The position numbers were made by a program, and so were the translations under genes. The notes beneath the pieces were generated by a model, which saw only the letters and a program-made list of their open reading frames with translations, ran no database searches and was not told the DNA's origin. DNA of 64,000 nucleotides from Nannocystis sp. (lineage in GTDB: Bacteria; Myxococcota_A; Polyangia; Nannocystales; Nannocystaceae). This document shows positions 35,201-43,121 of this stretch, in pieces (positions within the stretch are counted from its first letter, which is position 1; each line of letters begins with the position of its first letter). The stretch spans positions 518,456-582,455 of the forward strand of contig NZ_JADJNN010000004.1 in assembly GCF_016714285.1 (NCBI RefSeq). The letters are read 5' to 3'.

Positions 35201-35323
35201 CCCGACGAACACCCAGCCCAGCGTCTCGGTGAACAGCAGCGTCACCCACACGCCCAGCAGCACCGCCAGCACGATCGACTGATCGAGGCCGCCCGGGGGC
35301 AGCAGCTCGTGCACCGGGCTCAC
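32270..35323 (-). CDS. CapC/PgsC-like membrane protein fused to a large EAPH-type domain
   Basis: 1017 residues. The N-terminal 350 carry about ten TM helices and match CapC/PgsC, the membrane subunit of poly-gamma-glutamate synthase: GVWVTLLFTETLGWVFVGLVVPGYLASVLV is the family hallmark, and a second CapC-like unit follows (FNLRFGWDFGGILVPALLGLLLF). The C-terminal 650 residues are soluble. They include a segment resembling the EAPH domain of the neighbouring lipoprotein (WGTLVVGGGDSGLVVEAPHAS, RALVIGGA, AVLQIRGLG), with the late His ligands less well kept. CapC alone is normally about 150 residues, so this is a large fusion. The GTG at 35323 overlaps the CHASE2 stop by GTGA. One hairpin copy lies at 33247-33265 (LWDMQVC). 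Confidence 0.82.
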   Translation of the reverse strand: MSPVHELLPPGGLDQSIVLAVLLGVWVTLLFTETLGWVFVGLVVPGYLASVLVVQPTTALVIVAEALLTYLLARGLAYGLAPTRVWAPFFGRDRFFLIVVASVLVRQHDQLWLLPALSGWLERQLGYALPPVREFYSIGLVLVPLTANLLWKPGALRGLSQLAVVTGLTYLGLSAVLLAYTNLSLSSFELLYEDTALDFLGNAKSYLLLLTTAALAARFNLRFGWDFGGILVPALLGLLLFTPTELAITIGEALLLWVTALALLRLTPLGRMNLEGPRKVALVFTLSVVLKWLLSLGVGDRLVGLRPRDLFGFGYLLSSLLALRMLQRRSAVRVLLPTLTTAALGWALGSAIGFGLDLVAPLRASAPTGPQAASQRLLRTPLGATALARVQAELAPPEPAPRSSQARLAHADAFTALARWQAVPDEAGLAAATRAAEAADLVVVALVEDPRGGHAVLGAERGGADGQGVTVLWPQGGEVGPVIVVPRPVAEAPAAEVAALLAEAIGARALVVAERDASAEEDDRFTRARERLAPHGDLELRGDAEVERGGPLLHVERELPASLDLQRLAAGLVGAGSLPTPRLEWSEPPRLDGSAWGSGERLVLRVHPDDLRAALARGAPARRTAPALLPWLGARERGDGVRPLGPAAAPSTAELAFLERRVAAPLLAGASAEELAIAGRMAGLIDHVLWDMQVCDAGPCRVLAEAWRPAGVGWGTLVVGGGDSGLVVEAPHASDEPGSGRLAAELWAASGGRALVIGGAAPLGAHAPVQALHQAAVAAGAGAAVLQIRGLGARAGADEVVIGLGQPALDPRPLPPGLTDMFLPGGPLAWVPARRVADGSAELASLSGVGNAQLEYARALVGASAAVLWFPPGLRRAHVPHDPCVELARVARLGLTGPVCASVDELAVLATAARDEDEQGEARLRFAAALEQVERFADNGDLHLLRGVIAGGWTLRAGLGQATGRGFVVLARRRGPRALVWLGPSLGGRALLGVAPSAWRRALWLRGRSLILGEAAR

Positions 35324-36437
35324 GCGTCGGACACCTTGTGCAGCCCGCTCGCCGAGCCCGCGACGCCTGTCCTTTCGAGCAGGTCCGCGGGCAAGGCCCG
35401 CTCCGTCAGGCCGAGCAGGCGCGCCGCCGCCGTGACCAGCACCACCGTCACCGCCACGCCCGCGCCCAGGCGCAGCAGCCCGGCGGCGAACAGCCCCGCG
35501 TCGAGCACCAGCGCCCCCGCGATCGCCGCGCCGGTGATCGCCAGCACCGCCGCCAGCCCGCGCCCGCGCAGCGCCGCCGTCAACGCCAGCGCCCACGCCG
35601 TGGTCGCCAGCAGCCCGAGCCACCACGCCGGCGCCGGGGCCCACAGCGCCCCGTCGAGCGCCCCGAGCAGCGCCTGCGCCTCGACCTGCGCCGGGCTCAT
35701 CAGCCCCAGCGGCGTCGTCACCGTGCTCGCCGCCGCGTCCGTGCGCCCGACGACCACCACCCGGTCGCGGAAGGTCCCCGCCGGGATCTCCCCCGCCGCC
35801 ACCCGCAGCGCCGACACCGTCGGCAGCTGGGCCACGTAGCGGGTCGGCAGCGGCCCGCCCCGCGCCGCCAGCCCCAGCGCCGCCAGCACCGGGCCCGGGA
35901 ATTGCGGGTCGTCCACCCGCCGCAGCGGCGCCCCGACCAGCGGATCGACCCCGCCCCCCGGCCCCTCGCCGCGGACGTAGCCCGGATCTCCAACCTGTCC
36001 CTCAGGCCAGGTCACCGCCCCTCGCCCACCTGTCCCTCAGGCCAGGTCACCGTCCCCTCGCCCACCTGTCCCTCAGGCCAGGTCACCGCCCCCTCGCCCA
36101 CCTGTCCCTCAGGCCAGGTCACCGCCTCGCCGACCTGTCCCTCAGGCCAGGTCCCGCTCGGCCAGACCACCAGCCGCGGCGCCCCGCCCGCGATCGCGGC
36201 CGCCAGCGCCGCCCGCTCGCTCGCCGGCGGCGCCCCGCCCCAGCGGGCCAGCGCCGCGTCGTCGATCGCCACCAGCAGCGCCGCCTGGGTCCGGCTCGGC
36301 CCCGCCAGCGCCCGGGCGTAGCGCGCGTGCAACCCCCGCTCGGCCGCCACGAACAGCCCCGAGCACGACCACGCCGCCGCCACGGCGAGGCCGGCGATGG
36401 CGACGAGGCGGTGCGAGGGTCGGGCGGAGATCGGCAT
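35320..36437 (-). CDS. CHASE2-domain membrane protein without output domain, frame-interrupted
   Basis: About 372 residues when one base is restored. An N-terminal TM (LVAIAGLAVAAAWSCSGLF) is followed by a CHASE2-like sensor domain (ALLVAIDDAALARWGGAPPASERAALAAAI, RLVVWPSG, RVVVVGRTDAAAS, SPAQVEAQALLGAL) and three C-terminal TM helices (about 250-350). CHASE2 proteins usually continue into a kinase or cyclase; this one stops just after the TM helices. The middle is a five-unit hairpin array encoding TWPEGQVGEGAV repeats. The frame breaks at about 36017-36021, where one array unit has C4 instead of C5, and the gene is one base short of a multiple of three. The ATG at 36437 opens the operon; the stop overlaps the CapC-like GTG. 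Confidence 0.78.
35993..36152. repeat. Hairpin array in the CHASE2 gene, 36-nt period, one unit frame-shifting
   Basis: Five near-identical palindromes (acctgtccctcaggccaggt) start at 35993, 36028, 36064, 36100 and 36133. Offsets are 35, 36, 36 and 33 nt. The single 35-nt step contains a C run one base shorter than its sister units and coincides with the ORF break. Confidence 0.93.
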
Positions 36438-36497
36438 CGGTACAGTCTGCGTGCCCGTCAGGGCACCCCGGTCACGGGCGAGTCACACGCGCGCCGA

Positions 36498-38419
36498 TCA
36501 CGGCAGCGAGTCGGCCAGCTTCTTGGCCCGCGGCGCGCCCCAGCCGGTCGGGTAGTCCCAGCCCTTCTTGGCCGAGAACAGGTCGGTCGCGCCCATCGTC
36601 ACGTCGCGGAAGCTCGCCTTGACCAGCGCGTCCGTGTAGATGACCGGCGTCAGCAGCCCCACCGGCGGCAGGCCCTGGTCCGCGCGGTAGCTGTTCACCG
36701 TGGCGATCAGCCCCGCGAACACCGGCGCCGCGAACGAGGTCCCGCCGTAGCTCTCCCACGCGCCGATGCGGCGGATCCAGTAGCCGCCGCTCGAGAAGCC
36801 GGCGTTGAGCGCCACGTCGACCGTCGCGCGGCGATCGTTCGGCACGATGCCGACCTGCCAGTCCGGGACCAGGAAGGTCTTGGCGTCGCCCGAGCCCGAC
36901 GAGTCCCACGCCGTCTCGCTGATCACCCCCCGTTGCCGTTGGTCAGCAGGTCGGTGCCGCCGACGCACACCACGTAGGGGCTGGTGCACGGGATGTCCGG
37001 CCGCGCCGAGTCGCCGCTGGCCGAGATCACCGTGATGCCGAGCGAGGCCCCCATCAGCGCCGCGTGGTTGTACTGGTGGCGCAGCGGCAGCGGCTCCGAG
37101 TCCTCGCGGTGGGCGAACGAGTCGGTCAGCACCTGGACCTCGCCGAGCGCGATCGCCTCGTTGAAGCCGTACAGCAGCGAGGTGTTGCGCGAGTCCGGGC
37201 CCTCGTAGGTGATGATCTCCGCCCCCGGCGCGATCGACGACGACCACTGCACGTCGAGGATCGTCTCGGTGATGCGCGTGACCACCGGCTCCATCATCTG
37301 CTTGCGCTTCGGCAGCGCCCGCGTGATCCCGAAGGTCTTCCAGAAGGTCTGGAGGTCCTTGCTGTGGTAGGTCGCCGCCGCGATCACCCCGATCTTGATG
37401 CCCTGCCCGTTGAACCCGACCGCGTACAGATCATCGACCTCGTACGCCGCCGCGACCTCCTTCGGGTCGAGCGCGCCCGGCCCCGGCGGATCGTTGATCA
37501 CCGCGCCGGCCTCCCCCGGCAGGCTCCCGGTCGCCGCCGGCAGGTCCGCCGTCAGCAGCCCCGTCGTGCGGTCGGCCACGAACTTCGGCAGCGTGAAGCT
37601 GTCGACCGTGCAGTACACCTCGAACGGCGGGTTGCCCTGCTGCGGGTTCTTGCGCAGGCAGATGTGCAGCGTCGTCTTGAAGGTGTCGTTGAAGTCCTTG
37701 ACGCTGCCCTTGAACGCCACCACCAGGCGGTTGCTCGAGTCGAAGGTCACCGCCAAGTTGCGGAACTCGAGCCACTCCTTGATCAGGTCGTAGTCCGCCT
37801 GCGTCGGGGCGTGCGCCGCCATCCACTCGGCCACCGTCAGGTACTCGCCAAAGCTCGGGCTGTTCGGGTCGTACATCGCCGCGACCTTGCCCTCGAGCGT
37901 GCCGAAGCTGCGGGTCGGGAACCCGATCAGCCCGCGCACCTGGTTGTCCAGCGGCGCCTCGCCCTGGTCGTCGTACACCCCCGGCAGCGGGCTCGGCAGA
38001 CCGTCCGGCTTCTCCGTCGGCACCTGCTCCTCCGGCGGGATGTCGCACAGCGGCCCGTCCGTGTCGCAGGTCGCCGTCGTGCTGCCGTCGCCGGTGGTGG
38101 TGCTCGGGTCGACCGTCGTCGTCGTCGTGACGTCCGTCGTCGACACCGTCACGGCCGTCGTCGTCGGCGGGTCACCCGTGGTGTGCGTGACGCCGCTGTC
38201 CGGATGGCTCGGGTCGACCGTGTCGGTCTGGCTATCAAACGTCGTCGTCGGCAAGGTCGACGACGCCTCGGTGGTGGTGGCCGTGATCCCGCCCGTGCTC
38301 GACTCGGTCACCGAGCCAGCCGAGTCGTCGGAACACGCTCCCGCGAGAGCGAGGAGAGAAAGCAGGGTCAGGGGGGCAAGGGTGAGGCGGAGGCCGCCAA
38401 CGGGGGGAGTGTGGGGCAT
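36498..38419 (-). CDS. Sedolisin (S53) serine-carboxyl peptidase, lipoprotein, frame-interrupted
   Basis: About 640 residues when repaired. A lipoprotein signal (LLSLLALAGAC) is followed by a Thr/Ser-rich linker (about 30-125), then a pro-kumamolisin activation domain (FPTRSFGTLEGKVAAMYDPNSPSFGEYLTVAEW) and the S53 catalytic domain. Seen: catalytic Glu/Asp pair in ETILDVQWSSSIAPGAE (about 384 and 388), GDSARPD, the nucleophile in GGTSFAAPVFAG (about 560), and the C-terminal calcium-site motif GWDYPTGWGAP. The frame breaks at about 36924-36929 in a run of six C (NGNGG to GVISETAW); seven would restore it. The gene is one base short of a multiple of three, so an undercall is likely. S53 enzymes work in acid; a surface-tethered digestive protease suits a predator (inference). 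Confidence 0.9.
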
Positions 38420-38782
38420 GACAAAACCTCGAAAGCTGTGAATTCACCGCAGGGTAAGGCGGCAAGGCTGGGGCAATCCAGTGCCTCGCGCGGGGGCGGC
38501 TGACCCCGCAGGCCACGATGGGCGCATTCGGCCGATCGTGCACGGACCGTGAACACACAAGGAAAAAGCCCGCTGGCCGTGGGTGTCCGCCTCCCACCCG
38601 AGATTTCGTCCCCAGCACCGGCTCATTACAGTGATGTTCCTCTCGTCACCCTGAACGGCGTCCACTTGGAACCCGCGGCGCAGCTGGCCAATAGAGCATG
38701 TCCCTTCAGACATGTCACCCGGACCCCCGGTGCCCGCCAACGCCGCGATGTAATAGCGTGGGGCCCTCCAAGGACCACCCCC
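38420..38782. other. Divergent intergenic region (363 bp)
   Basis: Separates the sedolisin gene (minus) and the IgGFc-binding-like gene (plus), so both promoters should lie here. One palindrome copy is present at 38697-38717 (gcatgtcccttcagacatgt), about 70 bp upstream of the plus-strand start codon. I see no convincing -35/-10 pair and no gene; the in-frame extension upstream of 38783 lacks any family resemblance. Confidence 0.6.
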
Positions 38783-40561
38783 ATGCGCCTGCGCCCCGCC
38801 GTCACCCCACCCCTCCTCGCCGCCCTCCTCCTCACCGCCTGCGGCGACAGCACCAGCGGCACCAGTGAGACCGCGACCGGCACCGCCAGCGCCAGCACCG
38901 GCGCCTCGGTCGGCCCGACCACCGACACCCCGACCAGCGTCGGCCCGACCACCCCGACCAGCGACGTCACTGACAGCGGCATGAGCGGCTCGGCGACCAT
39001 GGCCACCACCGACCCGCAGCCCTCGACCGGCACCACCAACCCGACCACCGCCACCACCAGCGGCCCGGGCACCAGCACCGGCGCCGTCGACCCCGACACC
39101 GGCACCGGCAGCACCAGCACCGCCAGCACCGGGGCCGAGTCGAGCACCGGTGAGGACCCCAACTTCGGCCAGATCCCCGAGACCTGTGAGCAGTCCGAGC
39201 TGTCCAAGAGCACCGTCGGCTGCCTCTTCTACGCCATCGACATGGACTCGCACGACCTCGCCGAGACCGGCCAGTACGCCGTCGCCGTCGCCAACGTCCA
39301 GAAGCTGACCCCGGCCAACGTCACGATCGAGCGCAAGCAGGGCAACGTGTGGAACGTGATCGCCGGCCCGACCCAGATCACCGCCCTGAACCTCGGCACC
39401 TTCAACCTCCCCGACCAGCACACCGACGACAGCCAGCTCGGCAAGGGCTTCGCCTACCGCGTCAAGTCGGACGTCCCCGTCATCGCCTACCAGTTTAACC
39501 CGATCGACGGCCAGAACTCCTTCCTCTCCGACGCCGCGATGCTCTACCCCGTGACCGCCTGGGACCACATCAACCACGCGATCACCTTCACCTCCACCAC
39601 CGACAACACCAACACCCCCCAGCGCAGCTACGCCAGCGCCGTCGCCTTCGTCGACAACACCAAGATCACCGTCACCCCCAGCGTCGCCACCAAGGCCGGC
39701 GCCGGTGTCCCAGCCGGCGCCCCGGGCGTCCCCTTCGACGTCGTCCTCATGGAGGGCGACGTGCTCAGCGTCGCCATCAACAACATCGGCACCTCGCTGT
39801 CCGGCACCACCTTCGAGAGCGACAAGGCCACCCCCTTCGCCATGTTCGCCGGCCTCGAGTGCGCCCTCATCCCGACCCAGACCTGCTGCTGTGACCACAT
39901 GGAGGAGCAGATCTCCGGCGTCCGCCTGTGGGGCAAGAACTTCGTCGCCGCCCGCGTCCCCGTCCGCAACCCCGCCATGCCCGAGACCTCGCTCTGGCAG
40001 CTCTACGGATCCGAGGACAACACCGTCGTCAACATCGTCGCCGACCCCCAGGTCACCGGCCTGCCGCCGAACCCGATCAAGCTCAACAAGGGCCAGGTCG
40101 TCGAGTTCTACGCCGGCGGCACCACGAAGGAGCCCGGCGACTTCGAGATCACGTCCGACAAGCCGATCGCCGTCATGAACTACATGACCGGCGCCGAGAA
40201 CCTCCCCGGCAACCTCAACACCACCGGCGACCCGCTCTCCGTCCAGATCCCCGCGGTCGAGCAGTACCTCCCCCGCTACGTCATCCTCGTCCCCGGCACC
40301 TGGATCAACGACGTCGGCGTCTTCACCCGCATGGCCGGCGCCATGATCAAGATCGACGGCGTCACCATCCCCGACATGGCCTTCAACCCCGTGGGCAACT
40401 CCGGCTTCGAGGTCGCCCGCGTCCCCCTCGCCGACGGCATCCACGTCCTCGAAGGCGACGAGACCCCCTTCAGCGTGATCGTCGTCGGCTACGACCAACA
40501 CGACAGCTACGGATACCTCGCCGGCACGGGCACGAAGATCATCAACCCCGATCCACAGTGA
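38783..40561 (+). CDS. IgGFc-binding-domain lipoprotein
   Basis: 592 residues. Lipoprotein signal LLAALLLTAC (Cys about 18), then a Thr/Ser/Gly linker (about 20-135) without Cys. From about 140 the sequence resembles the N-terminal IgGFc-binding-protein domain (PF17517-like) seen in many myxobacterial surface proteins: FYAIDMDSHDLAETGQYAVAVAN, PVIAYQFNPIDGQNSFLSDAAMLYP, VLMEGDVLSV, KPIAVMNYMTGAENL, YVILVPGTWINDVGVFTRMAGA, DSYGYLAGTG. A CCCDHMEE motif sits near 370. Probably a surface adhesin or binding protein; the ligand is unknown and the family name does not imply antibody binding here. The ATG at 38783 was chosen because it gives the signal peptide directly. Confidence 0.87.
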   Translation: MRLRPAVTPPLLAALLLTACGDSTSGTSETATGTASASTGASVGPTTDTPTSVGPTTPTSDVTDSGMSGSATMATTDPQPSTGTTNPTTATTSGPGTSTGAVDPDTGTGSTSTASTGAESSTGEDPNFGQIPETCEQSELSKSTVGCLFYAIDMDSHDLAETGQYAVAVANVQKLTPANVTIERKQGNVWNVIAGPTQITALNLGTFNLPDQHTDDSQLGKGFAYRVKSDVPVIAYQFNPIDGQNSFLSDAAMLYPVTAWDHINHAITFTSTTDNTNTPQRSYASAVAFVDNTKITVTPSVATKAGAGVPAGAPGVPFDVVLMEGDVLSVAINNIGTSLSGTTFESDKATPFAMFAGLECALIPTQTCCCDHMEEQISGVRLWGKNFVAARVPVRNPAMPETSLWQLYGSEDNTVVNIVADPQVTGLPPNPIKLNKGQVVEFYAGGTTKEPGDFEITSDKPIAVMNYMTGAENLPGNLNTTGDPLSVQIPAVEQYLPRYVILVPGTWINDVGVFTRMAGAMIKIDGVTIPDMAFNPVGNSGFEVARVPLADGIHVLEGDETPFSVIVVGYDQHDSYGYLAGTGTKIINPDPQ

Positions 40562-40618
40562 ACGCGAGCGCGACGCGCTCCACCGCGGCCACGAGCGCCC
40601 TTGCTGCGCTCGCGGCCG

Positions 40619-41326
40619 TCAGGTCGTCGTCTCTCGCATCGTCAGCGATCCATCGCGCGCGATCCACACGATCCATGTGGGCCGACTCGAGCAGCCATCG
40701 GGATCCTTGCAGCCACGGACGAAGGTGTAGACGCGGTTGCCGGCGGCCTTCAAGCGCCGGATCTCCGCGGGATCGCCGACAAAGAAGTTCCTGTACGCCA
40801 ACTCGACCGAGGTCGAAGTCGCCTGGACGACCGAGCTCAGCCGACCGACGTTTAACCACTGCGCAAAGGTGACCTCGAAGTTCATGCCGAACGAACAGCG
40901 CACGCTGACGGCATTGAAGTACCGTAAGAGGGCGTCGAGCTCCGCCTCCCCGGTCTCCAGGCGCCCCGCGCTCCACGCGTCCGCGAACGCCACGCCCGGC
41001 TTGAGAGTCACGAGCAGCATATCGGCGGGCAGGATCGCCAGCTCGACCTGGGCGACCACCGGGTAGGTCTTGCGGATCAGCGCGAGTTCACCCTCGATCT
41101 CGCTCAACAAGGCCAGCGGGATCCAGATATCGTCGGCCTCGCGCGACCCCAGCGTCATTATCTCGGGGGCGAAACGCAGCTGCTGCTCGCGCAGCAGCAC
41201 CCCCGCAGGAACCTCGCCGATCTCTGGCATTCGCACGTCGGCCTCGCCCGCACCCGACGTCGATCCTCGGCAACCAACCATCGCCGCCGCCAACGCCATC
41301 ACCCGTAGCGATCGATTTATCAGCAC
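40619..41326 (-). CDS. Hypothetical lipoprotein
   Basis: 235 residues. A signal of the form MLINRSLRVMALAAAMVGC (Cys 19) marks it as a lipoprotein. The mature part is mixed alpha/beta (LLREQQLRFAPEIMTLGSREADDIWIPLALLSEIEGELALIRKTYP, VELAILPADMLLVTLKPG), ending with two Cys in CKDPDGC. Codon use and gene-like conservation of hydrophobic pattern support coding, but I recognise no family. The GTG at 41326 is the only start giving a full signal peptide. It converges on the IgGFc gene with 57 bp between stops. Confidence 0.7.
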   Translation of the reverse strand: MLINRSLRVMALAAAMVGCRGSTSGAGEADVRMPEIGEVPAGVLLREQQLRFAPEIMTLGSREADDIWIPLALLSEIEGELALIRKTYPVVAQVELAILPADMLLVTLKPGVAFADAWSAGRLETGEAELDALLRYFNAVSVRCSFGMNFEVTFAQWLNVGRLSSVVQATSTSVELAYRNFFVGDPAEIRRLKAAGNRVYTFVRGCKDPDGCSSRPTWIVWIARDGSLTMRETTT

Positions 41327-41793
41327 ACCACCCCCACCGACTGAAAAAGTGTATCACAGGTCCCGCCCACCACGTGGGTCCGCGCTCGAAGACCGGACTT
41401 GCCCCGATCACCCCGCGTCCCCGATGACCCCGGCAGCGAATCACAGATCATGCGTCGTCGATCCCCGGCGCTTATGTGGGCACCGTCGATCAGCTGCCAT
41501 TCGGCGCCGGCGGCGTACAAGCAGGACAACTGCATCAAGGTCGTCCTGCGGCCCTGAGGCAAGCGCGCCGATGCCCGGCGCTCCGGCCTGCTGGCCGCGA
41601 CCGCCACGATCGTCCCACCCCGCTTCGTCGCACTGTCGTCCGGCTCTCCCGTGTAGGATGGTTCGCTCGGGGGGGGGACGGGAAGGGCGGGGAACGGACC
41701 AGGGGGGGGCACACCGGCGCCCCCCCCGCGGCCCGCGACAGGGGGGAAGAGAGGGGCCCATGCCGGCCCGGCTCGCGCCTGATCCCGCGAGCC
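41327..41793. other. Gene-poor stretch with several G and C runs (467 bp)
   Basis: No gene is supported on either strand. It holds G9 (41669-41677), G8 (about 41702-41709), C8 (about 41720-41727) and G6 (about 41741-41746) within 80 bp, directly upstream of the next plus-strand ORF. On the minus strand, about 41380-41520 reads EWQLIDGAHI and RGKSGLRARTH in one frame, faintly like IS5-group transposase blocks, but too short and degraded to call. The true N-terminus of the following protein may be lost in the runs. Confidence 0.5.
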
Positions 41794-43035
41794 GTGGCGA
41801 GCCCCGAAGACCCCGCCCGCGTCGCCCAGCTGCTCGGCTGGCACGACCAGACGCTCGCGCTCGACTGCAGCTTCGCGACCACCGTCGACGGCGACATCCG
41901 CTGCGTGCCGATCGACACCCTGGCGATCCGCGGCTTCTCGAGCCCCGACTGCGCGCCGGGCACCGAGATCGTGATCATCGCGGCCCAGCAATTCGACTGC
42001 GACCAGGGCCTGGTGACCTACTGGCAGAATGCCCCCACCGCGGACGAGAGCTGCGGCCAGTGGTTCCCCGAATACGGCGCGATCAAGCTCGGCCAGAAGC
42101 TGGCGATCACCCAGGGCTATCGCAACGACGGAGGCGCGTGCGTCCCCCAGTGGAAGCCCTCGCCCGACTGGACCGCCAACTATTGCCAGTACAGCGAGGC
42201 GCCGCTCGCCGACTTCGTCCGCGCGGACACCCTGTCGGAGCCCGTCGGCGCGGTACAACGCCAGACCCTCGTCGGCGAGGACGGCAGCCGTCAGGTCTGG
42301 CGCGGCTACGACCCCGAGCTCAAGCACGAGGTCTACCCCGACCGCGGCCGCCTGCTGCCGCCCGTCGGGGGCCAGGCCGAGGCATTCTCCGATCCCGGCT
42401 GCACGACCCCGGCGGCCTGCGGGACGCCGTGCCGCGGCGGCGTCACCTTGTTCTGGGACGATGAGCTGTGCGCGGCGGACGTCGCTCGCCTCGGCGTCAC
42501 CGAGGTCGACGGCTATGCCGGCGACACCTGCATGGCGATCACGCTGGGCCCTGGATCGACGTGCTACGAGGTCGTCGAGCTCCGGCCGCCGCTGCTCTAC
42601 GAGCCGCTGCAGGTCGGTGCGGGTCGACTCCAGCTCTCGTGGGCGCGCCACGCCGATACCCTGCTCGTGCCCGACGGGTACTTCTACGACACGGTGCTCG
42701 AGACGCCCTGCTTCGCAATCGAGGCGAGCCCGGGCCAGTTCCAATGTGAGGCCTCCGCCGCGCAAATGCACTCTGTATTCTCCGACCCCGAGTGCCTGGT
42801 CCGACTCGGCGCCGAATATGAGAATAGCTGCAAGCCGCCGCCCGGCGCCGTCGGCAGCCCCGACGGGCCCCTGCGCGTGATGCCGCTGCCCGCGGTGGAG
42901 GGCCCGACCTACACCCGCAACGGCCAGCCCGACGATGGCCCGGCCTTCAACTGCAGCGCCCGGCCAAACCCCACGCCACTCTACGATCTGCTCCCCGCCG
43001 AGGTCGGCTGGGCGCCCATGATCAAGCTCCCGTGA
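41794..43035 (+). CDS. Cys-rich hypothetical extracellular protein, N-terminus uncertain
   Basis: At least 413 residues from the GTG at 41794; no signal peptide in this version. About 20 Cys spread evenly (LDCSFAT, IRCVPID, SPDCAPG, FDCDQG, ESCGQWF, GGACVPQW, NYCQYSE, CTTPAACGTPC, ELCAAD, DTCMAI, STCYEV) point to a disulphide-rich secreted domain; several blocks look like internal repeats of a Cys/Trp/Tyr beta module. Proteins with this look are common as uncharacterised lipoproteins in Nannocystis-type genomes, so a lost signal peptide is likely. The upstream G/C runs could have broken the frame, in nature or in sequencing. It lies on the same strand as two further small lipoprotein genes. 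Confidence 0.68.
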   Translation: MASPEDPARVAQLLGWHDQTLALDCSFATTVDGDIRCVPIDTLAIRGFSSPDCAPGTEIVIIAAQQFDCDQGLVTYWQNAPTADESCGQWFPEYGAIKLGQKLAITQGYRNDGGACVPQWKPSPDWTANYCQYSEAPLADFVRADTLSEPVGAVQRQTLVGEDGSRQVWRGYDPELKHEVYPDRGRLLPPVGGQAEAFSDPGCTTPAACGTPCRGGVTLFWDDELCAADVARLGVTEVDGYAGDTCMAITLGPGSTCYEVVELRPPLLYEPLQVGAGRLQLSWARHADTLLVPDGYFYDTVLETPCFAIEASPGQFQCEASAAQMHSVFSDPECLVRLGAEYENSCKPPPGAVGSPDGPLRVMPLPAVEGPTYTRNGQPDDGPAFNCSARPNPTPLYDLLPAEVGWAPMIKLP

Positions 43036-43121
43036 TCCAGGCCGCCGCTGCGGGTCTTGCAGGAGGTATGCACGCAGATCCTGCTGCGGCGGCCCGCCCC
43101 GCTCTGCGGCATCATCTTGAG

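Noticed and set aside
35993..36152. CRISPR array in the CHASE2 gene
   Set aside because: Repeat and spacer are both nearly identical between units and the whole array is translated in frame; it is a tandem repeat.
41380..41520. IS5-like transposase remnant
   Set aside because: Only two short blocks resemble the family and there are no terminal repeats or continuous frame; kept as a remark in the intergenic entry.
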